A DNA stretch of 64,000 bases from Imbricaverruca yamaguchii (lineage: Eukaryota > Arthropoda > Thecostraca > Neoverrucidae): contig JAOTOL010001465.1 of assembly GCA_034440575.1 (NCBI GenBank), positions 660,501 through 724,500 of the forward strand. The letters are read 5' to 3'. Under the pieces are notes generated by a model. The model saw only the letters and a program-made list of their open reading frames with translations, searched no databases and was not told the DNA's origin. Position 1 is the stretch's first letter. Every line of letters begins with the position of its first letter. This document shows positions 10,935 to 23,100 of the stretch, piece after piece. The translations under genes and the position numbers were made by a program.

Positions 10935-13528
10935 CTGCTGAGTTGTTTCCTCTGGTGTGTGAGTTGTCGCCTCTGGTGTGTGAGTTGTCGCCTCTGGTGT
11001 GTGAGTTGTTTCCTCTGGTGTGTGAGTTGTTTCCTCTGGTGTGTGAGTTGTCGCCTCTGGTGTGTGAGTTGTTTCCTCTGGTGTGTGAGTTGTTCCTCTT
11101 GTGTGAGTTGTCGCCTCTGGTGTGTGAGTTGTTTCCTCTGGTGTGTGAGTTGTCCCTCTGGTGTGTGAGTTGTCCCTCTGGTGTGTGAGTTGTCGCCTCT
11201 GGTGTGTGAGTTGTCGCCTTTGTTGAGTTGTTCCTCTGGTGTGAGTTGTCGCCTCTGGTGTGTGAGTTGTTTTGCCTCTGGTGTGTGAGTTGTTTCCTTT
11301 GGTGTGTGAGTTGTCGCGCCTCTGGTGTGTGAGTTGTATCCTCTGGTGTGTGAGTTGTCGCCTCTGGTGTGTGAGTTGTTTCCTCTGGTGTGTGAGTTGT
11401 TTCCTCTGGTGTGTGAGTTGTCGCCTCTGGTGTGTGAGTTGTCCCCTCTGGTGTGTGAGTTGTCGCCTCTGGTGTGTGAGTTATTTCCTCTGTTGTGTGA
11501 GTTATTTCCTCTGGTGTGTGAGTTGTCGCCTCTGGTGTGTGAGTTGTCGCCTCTGGTGTGTGAGTTGTCGCCTCTGGTGTGTGAGTTGTCGCCTCTGGTG
11601 TGTGAGTTGTCGCCTCTGGTGTGTGAGTTGTCGCCTCTGGTGTGTGAGTTGTCGCCTCTGGTGTGGGAGTTATTTCCTCTGGTGTGTGAGTTGTCCCCTC
11701 TGGTGTGTGAGTTGTCGCCTCTGGTGTGTGAGTTGTCGCCTCTGGTGTGTGAGTTGTTGCCTCTGGTGTGTGAGTTGTCGCCTCTGGTGTGGGAGTTGTT
11801 TCCCTCTGGTGTGTGAGTTGTTTCCTCTGGTGTGTGAGTTGTCGCCTCTGGTGTGTGAGTTGTCGCCTCTGGTGTTGAGTTGTTTTTTGTGTGTGAGTTG
11901 TCGCCTCTGGTGTGTGATTGTGTGAGTTGTCCTTGGTGAGTTGTCGCCTCTGGTGTGTGAGTTGTTCCTCTGTGTGTGAGTTGTCGCCTCTGGTGTGTGA
12001 GTTATCCCCTCTGGTGTGTGAGTTATCGCCTCTGGTGTGGGAGTTATCCCCTCTGGTGTGTGAGTTGTCGCCTCTGGTGTGTGAGTTATCCCCTCTGGTG
12101 TGTGAGTTGTCGCCTCTGGTGTGTGAGTTATCGCCTCTGGTGTGGGAGTTATCCCCTCTGGTGTGTGAGTTATCGCCTCTGGTGTGGGAGTTATCCCCTC
12201 TGGTGTGTGAGTTGTCGCCTCTGGTGTGTGAGTTATCGCCTCTGGTGTGTGAGTTATCGCCTCTGGTGTGTGAGTTATCGCCTCTGGTGTGTGAGTTATC
12301 GCCTCTGGTGTGTGAGTTATCGCCTCTGGTGTGTGAGTTATCCCCTCTGGTGTGTGAGTTATCGCCTCTGGTGTGTGAGTTATCGCCTCTGGTGTGTGAG
12401 TTATCGCCTCTGGTGTGTGAGTTATCGCCTCTGGTGTGTGAGTTATCGCCTCTGGTGTGTGAGTTGTGTGTGCTTGGTGAGTTGTCGCCTCTGGTTTGTG
12501 TGAGTTGTCGCCTCTGGTGTGTGAGTTGTCGCCTCTGGTGTGTGTTGTTGGTTGAGTTGTCGCCTCTGGTGTGTGAGTTGTCGCCTCTTGGTGTGTGAGT
12601 TGTCGCCTCTGGTGTGTGAGTTGTCGCCTCTGGTGTGTGAGTTGTCGCCTCTGGTGTGTGAGTTGTCGCCTCTGGTGTGTGAGTTGTCGCCTCTGGTGTG
12701 TGAGTTGTCGCCTCTGGTGTGTGAGTTGTCGCCTCTGTGTGTGTGAGTTGTCGCTCTCTGGTGTGTGAGTTGTCGCCTCTGGTGTGTGAGTTGTCGCCTC
12801 TGGTGTGTGAGTTGTCGCCTCTGGTGTGTGAGTTGTTTCCTCTGGTGTGTGAGTTGTCGCCTCTGTGTGTGTGAGTTGTCGCCTCTGGTGTGTGAGTTGT
12901 CGCCTCTGGTGTGTGAGTTGTCGCCTCTGGTGTGTGAGTTGTCGCCTCTGGTGTGTGAGTTTGTTCCTCTGGTGTGTGAGTTGTCGCCTCTGGTGTGTGA
13001 GTTGTCGCCTCTGGTGTGTGAGTTGTCGCCTCTGGTGTGTGAGTTGTCGCCTCTGGTGTTGAGTTGTTTCCTCTGGTGTGTGAGTTGTCGCCTCTGGTGT
13101 GTGAGTTGTCGCCTCTGGTGTGTGTTGTTCCTCTCTGGTGTGTGAGTTGTCGCCTCTGGTGTGTGAGTTGTCGCCTCTGGTGTGTGAGTTGTCGCCTCTG
13201 GTGTGTGAGTTGTTTCCTCTGGTGTGTGAGTTGTCGCCTCTGTGGTGTGTGAGTTGTCGCCTCTGGTGTGTGAGTTGTCGCCTCTGGTGTGTGAGTTGTC
13301 GCCTCTGGTGTGTGAGTTGTCGCCTCTGGTGTGTGAGTTGTCGCCTCTGGTGTGGGAGTTGTCGCCTCTGGTGTGTGAGTTGTTTCCTCTGGTGTGTGAG
13401 TTATCCCCTCTGGTGTGTGAGTTATCGCCTCTGGTGTGGGAGTTATCCCCTCTGGTGTGTGAGTTATCGCCTCTGGTGTGGGAGTTATCCCCTCTGGTGT
13501 GTGAGTTATCGCCTCTGGTGTGTGAGTT
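10935..13528. repeat. Large minisatellite, 21-bp unit
   Basis: About 120 units of TGAGTTGTCGCCTCTGGTGT plus one base. Variants are TTTCC, CCCC and TATCG at the middle; a block at 11990-12460 is enriched for GAGTTATC. The minus strand reads THTPEAT for up to 966 codons but shifts frame at several indels. Confidence 0.97.
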
Positions 13529-13794
13529 GTCGTCGTCCGATGCACTGTTCCGACAGCGTGAATGAGTAGTGTGTGAGTAGGGAAGACACAGCACCGGTGT
13601 GTAGTAGCCGTCGCCGTCGCCGGGTTTAGACGCTTTAGATGCGACAAGGTCGTCGTCACGCGATGTGATAGCTGTATGTCTCATCACTGCGCTGATACAA
13701 CACCAAGTTGTCCTTCGACTGGAGCTACGTCGTCGTTCCCGGTGATGTGTGCGCGGCACTCTGTATCGACGACAGTGTAGCATAACCTCCACAG

Positions 13795-14040
13795 CTCATA
13801 ACCGTGGACGTTATGAGCTGTGGAAGTTATGAGCTGTGTAGGTTATGAGCTGTGGATGTTATGATATATCTCCGTTATGACCGCTGCAGACTTGTGGAGG
13901 TTACGACCTGTGGAGTTTATGACCGCTGCGGACTTGTGGAGGTTGTGACCTGTGGAGGTTACGACCGCTGCGATGTGTTGAATTTGTGGAGGTTGTGACC
14001 TGTGGAGGTTATGAACTGTGGAGGTTATGATACGCTGTCC
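13795..14040. repeat. Degenerate tandem repeat around GTGGAGGTTATGA
   Basis: Short units (about 14-17 bp) with an interspersed longer form containing CCGCTGCGGACTTGTGGAGG. Confidence 0.8.
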
Positions 14041-14478
14041 TCCGTATCGACGTTGGTCGCTGGAGGAAGAGCGGGTGGCGGCGGGCGGGTGGATGGGTGG
14101 CTGCGGACGCGGCTCATATCCCTCTGTGTAGCAGCATGCGCTGGACCGAACAAACGCGCCGGCAAGAGGTGAAGCGGTATTTCCCGGTCTCATTGCCCGA
14201 ACCGGTGCTTGGTAATGTCAAAATAGTTGAATAATTTCATGTTCTCCTGGATGATTTCACCCGCGGCTGGCGAAGCCGACGTCGCCGCGCCTGATGGACT
14301 TGTGTGGCGCGTGGGTTGAGGAAGCCAGCGATGCACATTTTATCTACCATCAGCTTCGCAAGAAATACTGAAAGCTTATCGCGCACGTGCGAGTCTACAG
14401 TCTTTTTCACGTCTGCACATGCAAATGGTGCGCACTGTGCAGAATGTGTCAGCTGACACCCGGTCGGGTAACGTTGCG
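14041..14478. other. Unique sequence, nothing recognised
   Basis: No exon or element supported. Confidence 0.5.
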
Positions 14479-15085
14479 CGCGCGGGAGCAGGCCGGCCCT
14501 GTCGGAGCTCGGGCGTGACGTCAGACTGTGGGGCGCGCGCGGGAGGAGGCCGGCCTTGACGTCAGACTGTGGGGCGCGCGCGGGAGCAGGCCGGCCCTGT
14601 CGGAGCTCGGGCGTGACGTCAGACTGTGGGGCGCGCGCGGGAGCAGGCCGGCCGTGTCGGAGCTCGGGCGTGACGTCAGACTGTGGGGCGCGCGAGGGAG
14701 CAGGCCGGCCCTGTCGAAGCTCGGGCGTGACGTCAGACTGTGGGGCGCGCGCGGGAGCAGGCCGGCCTGTCGGAGCTCGGGCGTGACGTCAGACTGTGGG
14801 GCGCGCGAGGGAGCAGGCGGCCTCAGTGTGGGCTCGGGCGTGACGTCAGACTGTGGGGCGCGCGCGGGAGCAGGCCGGCCCTGTCGGAGCTCGGGCGTGA
14901 CGTCAGACTGTGGGGCGCGCGCGGGAGCAGGCCGGCCCTGTCGGAGCTCGGGCGTGACGTCAGACTGTGGGGCGCGCGCGGGAGCAGGCCGGCCGTGTCG
15001 GAGCTCGGGCGTGACGTCAGACTGTGGGGCGCGCGCGGGAGCAGGCCGGCCCTGTCGGAGCTCGGGCGTGACGTCAGACTCTGGG
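14479..15085. repeat. Minisatellite, 57-bp unit with a CRE palindrome in each unit
   Basis: About 10 units with GAGCAGGCCGGCCCTGTCGG and GGGCGTGACGTCAGACTG. TGACGTCA, the CREB/ATF site, appears about 11 times, from 14515 to about 15075. GGCCGGCC is a second palindrome in most units. Confidence 0.95.
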
Positions 15086-15867
15086 CGAACTATTTGCCGC
15101 TGGATTGCAGTTGAATGTGTTGGTCGTGGATCAACCCAAGGCGCAGATACCTTCGCTTATCGTCTTTTGTAATCGGGCAAAGCCGCCCAGGTTTGCGTTC
15201 CTGTGAAAATGAGGAAAATACAATTTGGCTTTGTGTGACATGTGAGACTGTTTAAATGGAGTTTCAGCATCCTTTCATTATTCGCGCATAATTCTGACCG
15301 GGAACAAACACTAATGACACAAGTTCTGTGATGGTAAGCTCTGTCTGTCTGTTATGTCCTGATATATCTGCAGTTATATATGCAGTTAAAAGCTATTTTC
15401 CTGCTGGTACTTATGTCTTCTACTAAAGGTATGGTGGGCTGGTGCTATATTCGCTTTGCGTTGCCAGTAACCTTTCGAGGATGATGATTCCACGGAAGGA
15501 CGCGACACGTAATTTATCCCCTCTCCGCAGTATTTCCAGTTGTGTGAGCTGATCGTGATACGCATACTATTTCTGTGAGCAATTACTAATATTCGGGTAG
15601 AGTTTGCGATATTTAGCGCGCTTCTAGGTATACCGAGACACTGCGGTCACGGTTATATACAAAATTAACAAATCGAATTATGTGGTCACTTGGCTACAAG
15701 AGTCAGTTTGTTCCTGTTGTATATTTACACACGTTTCCTCCGGACTTTATATTTAGCTGTTTGTTTTGCACTCGTGTGTTGCCTTATCGGTCATTGTTCA
15801 TATGGAGACGTACCTGAGTTGTCTGTCCAAGCGTTGCAGTGATGTTGCTATGATACCCAGCTATTTC
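15086..15867. other. Unique AT-rich sequence, nothing recognised
   Basis: No exon seen before the SINE at 15868. Confidence 0.5.
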
Positions 15868-16043
15868 CCGGGGACGAGTAGTCTAGGGGTAAGTTGCCCG
15901 TCTCACAATCGAAAGGTTGTGGGTTTGAGTCTCACCTGTCGCTACTCTTCGCCCGCGACCAATCGGCGTGAGAGATTGGCGACGCTACATGACTCAACTG
16001 GCGATGTGTCGTAAAGCCAACAACCAACCAACCAACCAACCAG
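15868..16043 (+). mobile_element. tRNA-derived SINE, family 1
   Basis: Full-length copy with tRNA-like head, body and a (CCAA)n tail. The target duplication is CAGCTATTTCCCG before and CAGCTCTTTCCCG after. Confidence 0.9.
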
Positions 16044-16274
16044 CTCTTTCCCGATCGTCAGCACCAACGACCCAAGCACACTTAACTCTGGCGGGAAAGG
16101 TCCGGAGTTCGAGACCCGCCCTCTGACACTTTTTTTGCATGTCATCATGAAAGACCGGGGCACTCGGTCATTCTGCATCTGTGCAGCACAAGCGACCTTT
16201 GGGCGGCTTAGCGGCGGTGGGCCGGTGCGAATTATTGTCGTGATGCCAGTCTGTTTTTTCCAACTATCAATCAG

Positions 16275-16918
16275 CAACTGTATTTGACGTGCCAATGCGG
16301 ATAGCTATGTGCGATCCGTCACAAGTCTGACAGTGCCACTCGACAACTATATTGGACATGGTAATGCGGATAGGTATGTGTGACCCGTCATAAATCTGAC
16401 AGTGCCACTCGGTAACTATATTGGACATGGCAATGCGGATGGGTATGTGTGACCCGTCACAAATCTGACAGTGCCACTCGGCAACTATATTGGACATGGT
16501 AATGCGGATAGGTATGTGTGACACCGTCATAAATCTGACAGTACCACTCGGCAACTATATTGGACATGGCAATGCGGATATGTATGTGTGATCCGTCATA
16601 AATCTGACAGTGCCACTCGGCAACTATATTGGACATGGCAATGCGGATAGGTATGTGTGACCTTCACAAATATGACAGTGCCACTCGGTAACTTATTGGA
16701 CATGGCAATGCGGATGATGTGTGATCCGTCACAATCTGACATGCCCTCGGCAACTATATTGGACATGGCAATGCGGATGGGTATGTGTGACCCGTCACAA
16801 GTCTGATAGTGCCACTCGACAACTATATTGGACATGGCAATGCGGATAGGTATGTGTGACCCGTCACAAATCTGACAGTGCCACTCGGGAACTATATTGG
16901 ACACCGCAATGCGGATAG
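16275..16918. repeat. Minisatellite, 69-bp unit
   Basis: About 9.5 units containing GGCAATGCGGATAGGTATGT and CGGCAACTATATTGGACAT; two shortened units near 16660-16750. Confidence 0.95.
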
Positions 16919-17271
16919 GTCGAGCGTCTCTGCTAATTTTGCATGTTGTGTGTTGTACTGTGTTGTGTTGTGTTGATGAACCACCCAGGTGAAGCATGGT
17001 GTGCCGACATTCAATCGAATATCTTTGACATCTTTGTTTGAGCGTGATAGCAGAATTGTGTGGCAGCTACTGAACGGTGTGGTGTCGATCTGGTAAATTA
17101 ATGCCACCTAATTAAGATGATCAGAATGAATGTACAATGCCAGATACGCGAGCTACACATGAACGTATTGTGGTCTTCTGCCGGCAGAGGGCAGCGCGTG
17201 CAGTGTCATCGTCTCATCCGAGATCCTTCACCAAAGCGTGAGTACTGCCACAGCAGGCGCTTTACCGGAGC
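16919..17271. other. Unique sequence, nothing recognised
   Basis: A short TGTTGTG-rich stretch near 16945; no exon seen. Confidence 0.5.
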
Positions 17272-18205
17272 TACGTCTGAGCTGACGATACGTCGGGGCT
17301 GACGATACGTCGGGGCTGACGATACGTCGGGGCTGACGATACGTCGGGGCTGACGATACGTCGGGGCTGACGATACGTCGGGGCTGATCATACGTCGGGG
17401 CTGATATGTCGGGGCTGACGATACGTCGGGGCTGACGATACGTCGGGGCTGATCATACGTCGGGGCTGACCATACGTCGGGGCTGACGATACGTCGGGGC
17501 TGATCATACGTCGGGGCTGATCATACGTCGGGGCTGATCATACGTCGGGGCTGACGATACGTCGGGGCTGATCATACGTCGGGGCTGATCATACGTCGGG
17601 GCTGATCATACGTCGGGGCTGATCATACGTCGGGGCTGATCATACGTCGGGGCTGATCATACGTCGGGGCTGATCATACGTCGGGGCTGACGATACGTCG
17701 GGGCTGACTATACGTCGGGGCTGACGATACGTCGGGCTGATCATACGTCGGGGCTGACGATACGTCGGGGCTGACGATACGTCGGGGCTGATCATACGTC
17801 GGGGCTGATCATACGTCGGGGCTGATCATACGTCGGGGCTGATCATACGTCGGGGCTGATGATACGTCGGGGCTGATACATCGGAGCCGATTATACATCG
17901 GAGCCGATGATACGTCTGGGCTGACGGTACGTCGGGGCTGATCATGCGTCGGGGCTGATCATACGTCGGGGCTGACTATACGTCGGGGCTGACGATACGT
18001 CGGGGCTGATCGATACGTCGGGGCTGACGATACGTCGGGGCTGATCATACGTCGGGGCTGACGATACGTCGGGGCTGACGATACGTCGGGGCTGACGATA
18101 CGTCGGGGCTGACGATACGTCGGGGCTGATCATACGTCGGTGCTGATCATACGTCGGGGCTGACTATACGTCGGGACTGACTATACGTCGGAGCTGACGA
18201 TACGT
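17272..18205. repeat. Minisatellite, 17-bp unit in two types
   Basis: About 54 units of GGCTGACGATACGTCGG or GGCTGATCATACGTCGG, intermixed. The second type contains TGATCA. Confidence 0.96.
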
Positions 18206-19095
18206 CTGGACTCCCAGCGACCGTCGGAGCCTTCACTTCTCGGCCGGTCACGTGACCATATTTAGCGCCGCTCGATACTGATGGCGTATTGAGCGACCGC
18301 CAACTGGAAATACGCTCTTCCGGGCGGATATCATGAACATGGGCACACTTGCGTTGTGTACTGTGGACGTAATGGCGTTGTGACAGTGGACATACCACTA
18401 TGGACAGTGGCCATAATGACACATTGAACAGTGGACATAACGGAATAATAGCAGTGGAAATGATGATATAATAAATAATGGACATTATGACGATCAACAC
18501 TGGACATAATGAGCAAGAGTGCATTTCGAGCGCGTGCCCATCACGTGTTGTCTGTTCATTTCATGCATTCGTTAATTATGTTAAATGTTTGTTTGTATGT
18601 GTTAATTGTTGAATTATGTGAATTAAAATGTTAAATTATGTTGAAAATGGAATGTTAATTGTTAATTATGATAAATAAAACACACGGGTGGTCCCCACTC
18701 ACTTGGCTAAATGCTAGTCCCAATCCCATCACCCCTCCCCCTCCCAGTCATTGGCTAAGCTGTCTCTATGGTCCTGTAGACATGTCGGTCCAGGGGGCTT
18801 TTGCGGTCTGGAAGGGACATCCAAGGAAAACCCCGTCTCAGCTGACGGCGAGCTGGCGTGAGTCAGCACTGACAGCGAAGACGTACCGCCGCGACACTCA
18901 CGGTACTTAAGTACCGGCTTAGATTGCAGTCGCCGAACGGATGCTCGGTCGGGTCGACTAGTGGGCTCGTTATCTCCATATCTCGCGCCGCTCGGCGCGA
19001 GGTATTACACCATAAAGCCACCGTGGAGACACATTCGCGACGTTATTGCTTTAATGCAGGCTGAAGCGCGTTTAATCACCGGCGTACTGTCGTAA
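18206..19095. other. Unique sequence with scattered GGACATAATG motifs
   Basis: GTGGACATAATG-like words recur at 18346-18515; TTAAATGTT words recur at 18570-18670. No exon recognised. Confidence 0.5.
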
Positions 19096-19400
19096 TGATA
19101 ATTGACTGGCTGACTAACTGATGGCTGACTTACTGGTTTAATGATGACTGACTGACTGGCTGACTGATGACTGACTTCTGGTTTAATGATGACTGACTGA
19201 CTGAATGAATGACTGACTGGCTGGCTGGCTGACTGATGACTGTCTGACTGGCTGACTTGCCGACGTAATAATGAATGACTGGCTGGCTGACTGATGACTG
19301 ACTTACTGGTTTAGTGATGACTGACTGACTTGCTGACCTGCTGACTTGACTGACTTGACTGACATGTTGACCTACCGATCACTGAGTGACTGATTTGGCT
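19096..19400. repeat. Degenerate GACT/GGCT tandem repeat
   Basis: Tetramer-based (GACTGACTGGCTGACTGATG), with a higher-order copy containing ACTGGTTTAATGATGACTG. Confidence 0.88.
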
Positions 19401-19799
19401 GCCTGTATGTTTTCTTACTCGGCTGCATGTTCAGCTCAATAAATTAATTAATCGATGGTGGGATGGCGATTGTCTGTGACATGAACACCACAGTACCGTC
19501 CTATTGTATGTGACATGAATTAATAGTTGGATACATGAATTAACCACAGAAACAAGTACCAGACAAATAGCTCCCTGAACAGATTTGGGTCTCGAGGACC
19601 CTGCGATTGCCGTTCATGTCTCTCGCGAATTGTGTAAATGAACGCATAGATTATTCAAGGAACGGCTTAAATTGATTTCCCATTAATGAGTACCAAGGTT
19701 ACTTTTTTCTACCGGCGTTTAACATCGCATGCGGACCGACATGTAGAGGTGCTTCCGACAGTGTCACATCTAGTCCTGCTCACGTGACCGCACTCGTGA
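19401..19799. other. Unique sequence, nothing recognised
   Basis: No supported feature. Confidence 0.5.
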
Positions 19800-20405
19800 C
19801 GAGCTCCGCTCATTGGCTGTCCGGACCCAGTGTCGGCTCCGCTCATTGGCTGTCCTGACCCAGTGTCGGCTCCGCTCATTGGCTGTCCTGACCCAGTGTC
19901 GGCTCCGCTCATTGGCTGTCCGGACCCAGTGTCGGCTCCGCTCATTGGCTGTCCGGACCCAGTGTCGGCTCCGCTCATTGGCTGTCCTGACCCAGTGTCG
20001 GCTCCGCTCATTGGCTGTCCGGACCCAGTGTCGGCTCCGCTCATTGGCTGTCCTGACCCAGTGTCGGCTCCGCTCATTGGCTGTCCGGACCCAGTGTCGG
20101 CTCCGCTCATTGGCTGTCCTGACCCAGTGTCGGCTCCGCTCATTGGCTGTCCTGACTCAGTGTCGGCTCCGCTCATTGGCTGTCCGGACCCAGTGTCGGT
20201 CCCATTGGTGTGTCGGCTCCGCTCATTGGCTGTCCTGACCCGGTCGGCCGCTCATTGGGTCCGACCCAGTGTCGGCTCCGCTCATTGGCTGTCCGGACCC
20301 ATTGTCGGCTCCGCTCATTGGCTGTCCTGACCCAGTGTCGGCTCCGCTCATTGGCTGTCCGGACCCAGTGTCGGCTCCGCTCATTGGCTGTCCTGACCCA
20401 GTGCC
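19800..20405. repeat. Minisatellite, 33-bp unit with a CCAAT box in each unit
   Basis: About 18 units with CCGCTCATTGGCTGTCCGG. On the minus strand each reads AGCCAATGAGCGG, matching the NF-Y consensus. Spacing is 33 bases; TGTCCTG and TGTCCGG types alternate. Confidence 0.95.
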
Positions 20406-20666
20406 GGCTCTTGGGCAGGGGCGACGTGGGGTATGCAAAATTGGTAAGCAAGACATGATTGGTTGTTCCGCTCGAAGAATACATAGCTTCCATTACGTTT
20501 TGCTCCTCATTAAATGGGTGTATGCACTGGGGGTAAACTAGATTATGTAGATTATCCTGTTTGACACCTCGCATTAATCTGAAGTGGTGTGTGGAGGGAT
20601 CTGACCACTCCCTCGGACAACCCCTGGTGAAGCCTGTGAGCCGACATATCATCCCACGTGCTACAC

Positions 20667-20832
20667 GGGGACAAGCAGTCTAGGGGTAAGTAGCCTGTCT
20701 CACGATCGAAAGATTGTGGGTTCGAGCCTCACCTGTCGCTACTCTTCGCCCGCAACCAATCGGCGTGAAAGATTGGTGACGCTGCATGACTCAACGTTCG
20801 ATGTGTCGTAAAGCCAATAAACAACCAACCAG
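20667..20832 (+). mobile_element. tRNA-derived SINE, family 1
   Basis: Full-length, more diverged copy (CACGATCGAAAGATTGTGGG in the anticodon arm). Tail ends AACAACCAACC. No clear target duplication seen. Confidence 0.85.
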
Positions 20833-20837
20833 CCACT

Positions 20838-21000
20838 GAATCAGCACCTTCACCACCAATAGAAGCTTTTTGATTCCATGAATTGTCACCTTCACCACTC
20901 ATAACAACTCCCCGATGACGCCTATGGATCACCACCTTCACCACCCACAGCAACTCCCTGGTGACTCCTCTGAATCAGCACCTCATCCTCCCAGACAAAG
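20838..21000. repeat. Degenerate repeat, about 60-66 bp
   Basis: Three units sharing CACCTTCACCACC and AACTCCC. Confidence 0.55.
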
Positions 21001-22007
21001 TGCTGGAGTAGGCCCTTAATCGGCATCCCCAGCAGGCTGTCGATTCAGGTCACTGATGACGCCAAGGAAATGGTCCGTAATTGACATCCGTATCACCCCC
21101 CCCTCCCATCTGAGAAGTATCTGGATGCGTCGCCTTTTGCTCCGGTAGTTGCAGTCAGCTAGCGCTAGTTGCAATCAGCTGGCTACATTGCTGACATCGG
21201 GAGGTTTGATCCCATCCCTCTCGCATCCCTACACATCGAACGGATATTTTATCGAGGAACGTAACGAGAGGTACCAGAAACATGGGAGTCTCACTTTTTA
21301 TAAGGAAGCTTTCACGACAAATCCACCGCTGAAAGAACAAGTTGACACACTAATATTTGAACGCGAACGAAGATGAGTTGAAGAATTGTCTAGGGCTCCG
21401 AATCCAGCTGTGAGCGTTTGAGCTCCATCAACGCAACGGTTTAGGAGTTAGCTGAAACGGTTTTGAGAGGTTGCCCTGTAAAGGTGTCTTTTATTGCGCA
21501 TGTCTCCAGTACGATACTTTGTAGCGACAATAATCCGTGCAATTTTGAGCGTAAATGTAACGTAAATCTGGTGCTTTCATTGTATGTTCCATTTCATTTG
21601 ATTTTTACCAATTGACCTCGGGATCTGAGACCAATTGACCTTCCATGACCTCTAGTGCATTGAAAGTTTTAAACCGCACCGCACGGAAATGAAACTCAGT
21701 CAATTATCTTCTGAAATACCAACAGAATCGTACTGGCAATAGTGTTTTTAACTCTGGTCGATTCAGCTGTTCTCGATACTATGGCTGCCATTTATGGCGT
21801 TCTTGCATCTATTCGGGGTCAGATAATCACAGTTTTGTCAAATAGATGTGTGGCACAGATCAACCATTGCCCTAATGATGAGCATGACAAGCGGTTGATC
21901 TCATTTCACCTCGGAAATTTACGTCTTGTGGGAAGTGCTGCACCGTTCTAGACACTACTCCGGTCTAGATACTTCTCACCAGCTGGATTATCACCGTGGT
22001 GTCAGAA
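21001..22007. other. Unique sequence, nothing recognised
   Basis: No exon or element supported. Confidence 0.5.
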
Positions 22008-22200
22008 AAGGACATAGTATGTCAGGACATAGTATGTCAGGACATAGTATGTCAGGACATAGTATGTCAGGACATAGTATGTCAGGACATAGTATGTCAG
22101 GAATAGTATGTCAGGACATAGTATGTCAGGACATAGTATGTCAGGACATAGTATGTCAGGACATAGTATGTCAGGACATAGTATGTCAGGACATAGTATG
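22008..22200. repeat. Minisatellite, 15-bp unit ACATAGTATGTCAGG
   Basis: About 13 nearly identical units, one 14-bp. Confidence 0.96.
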
Positions 22201-22956
22201 TAGACAATACTCAATACTGAACATGTTGTCTCCACTCGGCTGTTCGGGAATGTAGGCCAAACAATGCAGCATTCTCCCTGTCCCCGAAAATGTATCTATA
22301 ATCAGAAAATGGTTGTTGTTTTGTATTTTATCCGATACATTCATGGCTTGTCATTTCTGTGTGGATATATATGTAGCGTTCAATCCACTAGAGGTCACTA
22401 CAGGTCACATGACTTAGACTACTAAGCTATTGTGAAAGAATCACCACAAAATATGATTGTATGATGCTGAAAGTGTTAGGAACATTATATTATATTACAA
22501 CATGTTTTATTCATGTCGCTGCCATGTTTGGTCTCGAAGTTATCGGCAATCAGAACCAGCCCTGCGAGGTGACATCTCAAACATTCCCGAGACTATAATA
22601 CAAAAATATTTGCCTGGATTGCGCTCAAAATTTCCCAGCTGGAATCTGAGCACAGCATTTCCGTTTATGGTCATTTCCTTCAAAATATAAGACATGAAGT
22701 GTGAAACACAGGGTTTGATGTACGCTTTTGTGTTCTAGTTTTGGAGAGGAAAAGTTCGGTTTTCAGGTCGGAGAGGGGTCACAACTCCCATCCCTACCTC
22801 CCAATGAATTGTACCGCAGCGAACAGGCTATGCCTTTCCTCTTAGAGGAAAAGGTACCGCTGCAGTATGCTATAGCGCACCCAGCCCCCACTCGAGGAAT
22901 GTCCAGCCGTGATCTGAAAATCCCGGATACTTCGTGGCCATCGTGACAATGTGTGT
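22201..22956. other. Unique sequence before the SoHo exon
   Basis: A 72-codon frame at 22728-22946 has no recognised homology. No clear upstream CAP exon found. Confidence 0.45.
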
Positions 22957-23095
22957 GGACAGTGTGTACCTGGACAATGTGTACCTGGACAATGTGTGTC
23001 TGGACAATGTGTATCTGGACAATGTGTACCTGGACAATATGTGTCTGGACAATGTGTACCTGGACGATGTGTGTCTGGACAATGTGTGTCTGGCC
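22957..23095 (+). repeat. Minisatellite, 15-bp unit, abutting the SoHo exon acceptor
   Basis: Nine units of TGTGTACCTGGACAA type, reading DNVYL/DNVCL in the same frame as exon A with no stop from 22913. The exon's own start (TGTTCTGGAC) resembles the unit. Confidence 0.92.
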
Positions 23096-23100
23096 GTCAG

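Noticed and set aside
10759..13659. 966-codon minus-strand frame
   Set aside because: It is the 21-bp array read in an open frame, with no conserved domain; kept only as a low-interest finding.
15868..15935. Genuine tRNA genes at the tRNA-like heads
   Set aside because: The heads recur at many places with the same non-tRNA body, tail and target duplications, so they are SINEs. The acceptor stems do not pair.
22008..22200. CRISPR array or similar spaced repeats
   Set aside because: Units are head-to-tail with no unique spacers, and the genome is eukaryotic.
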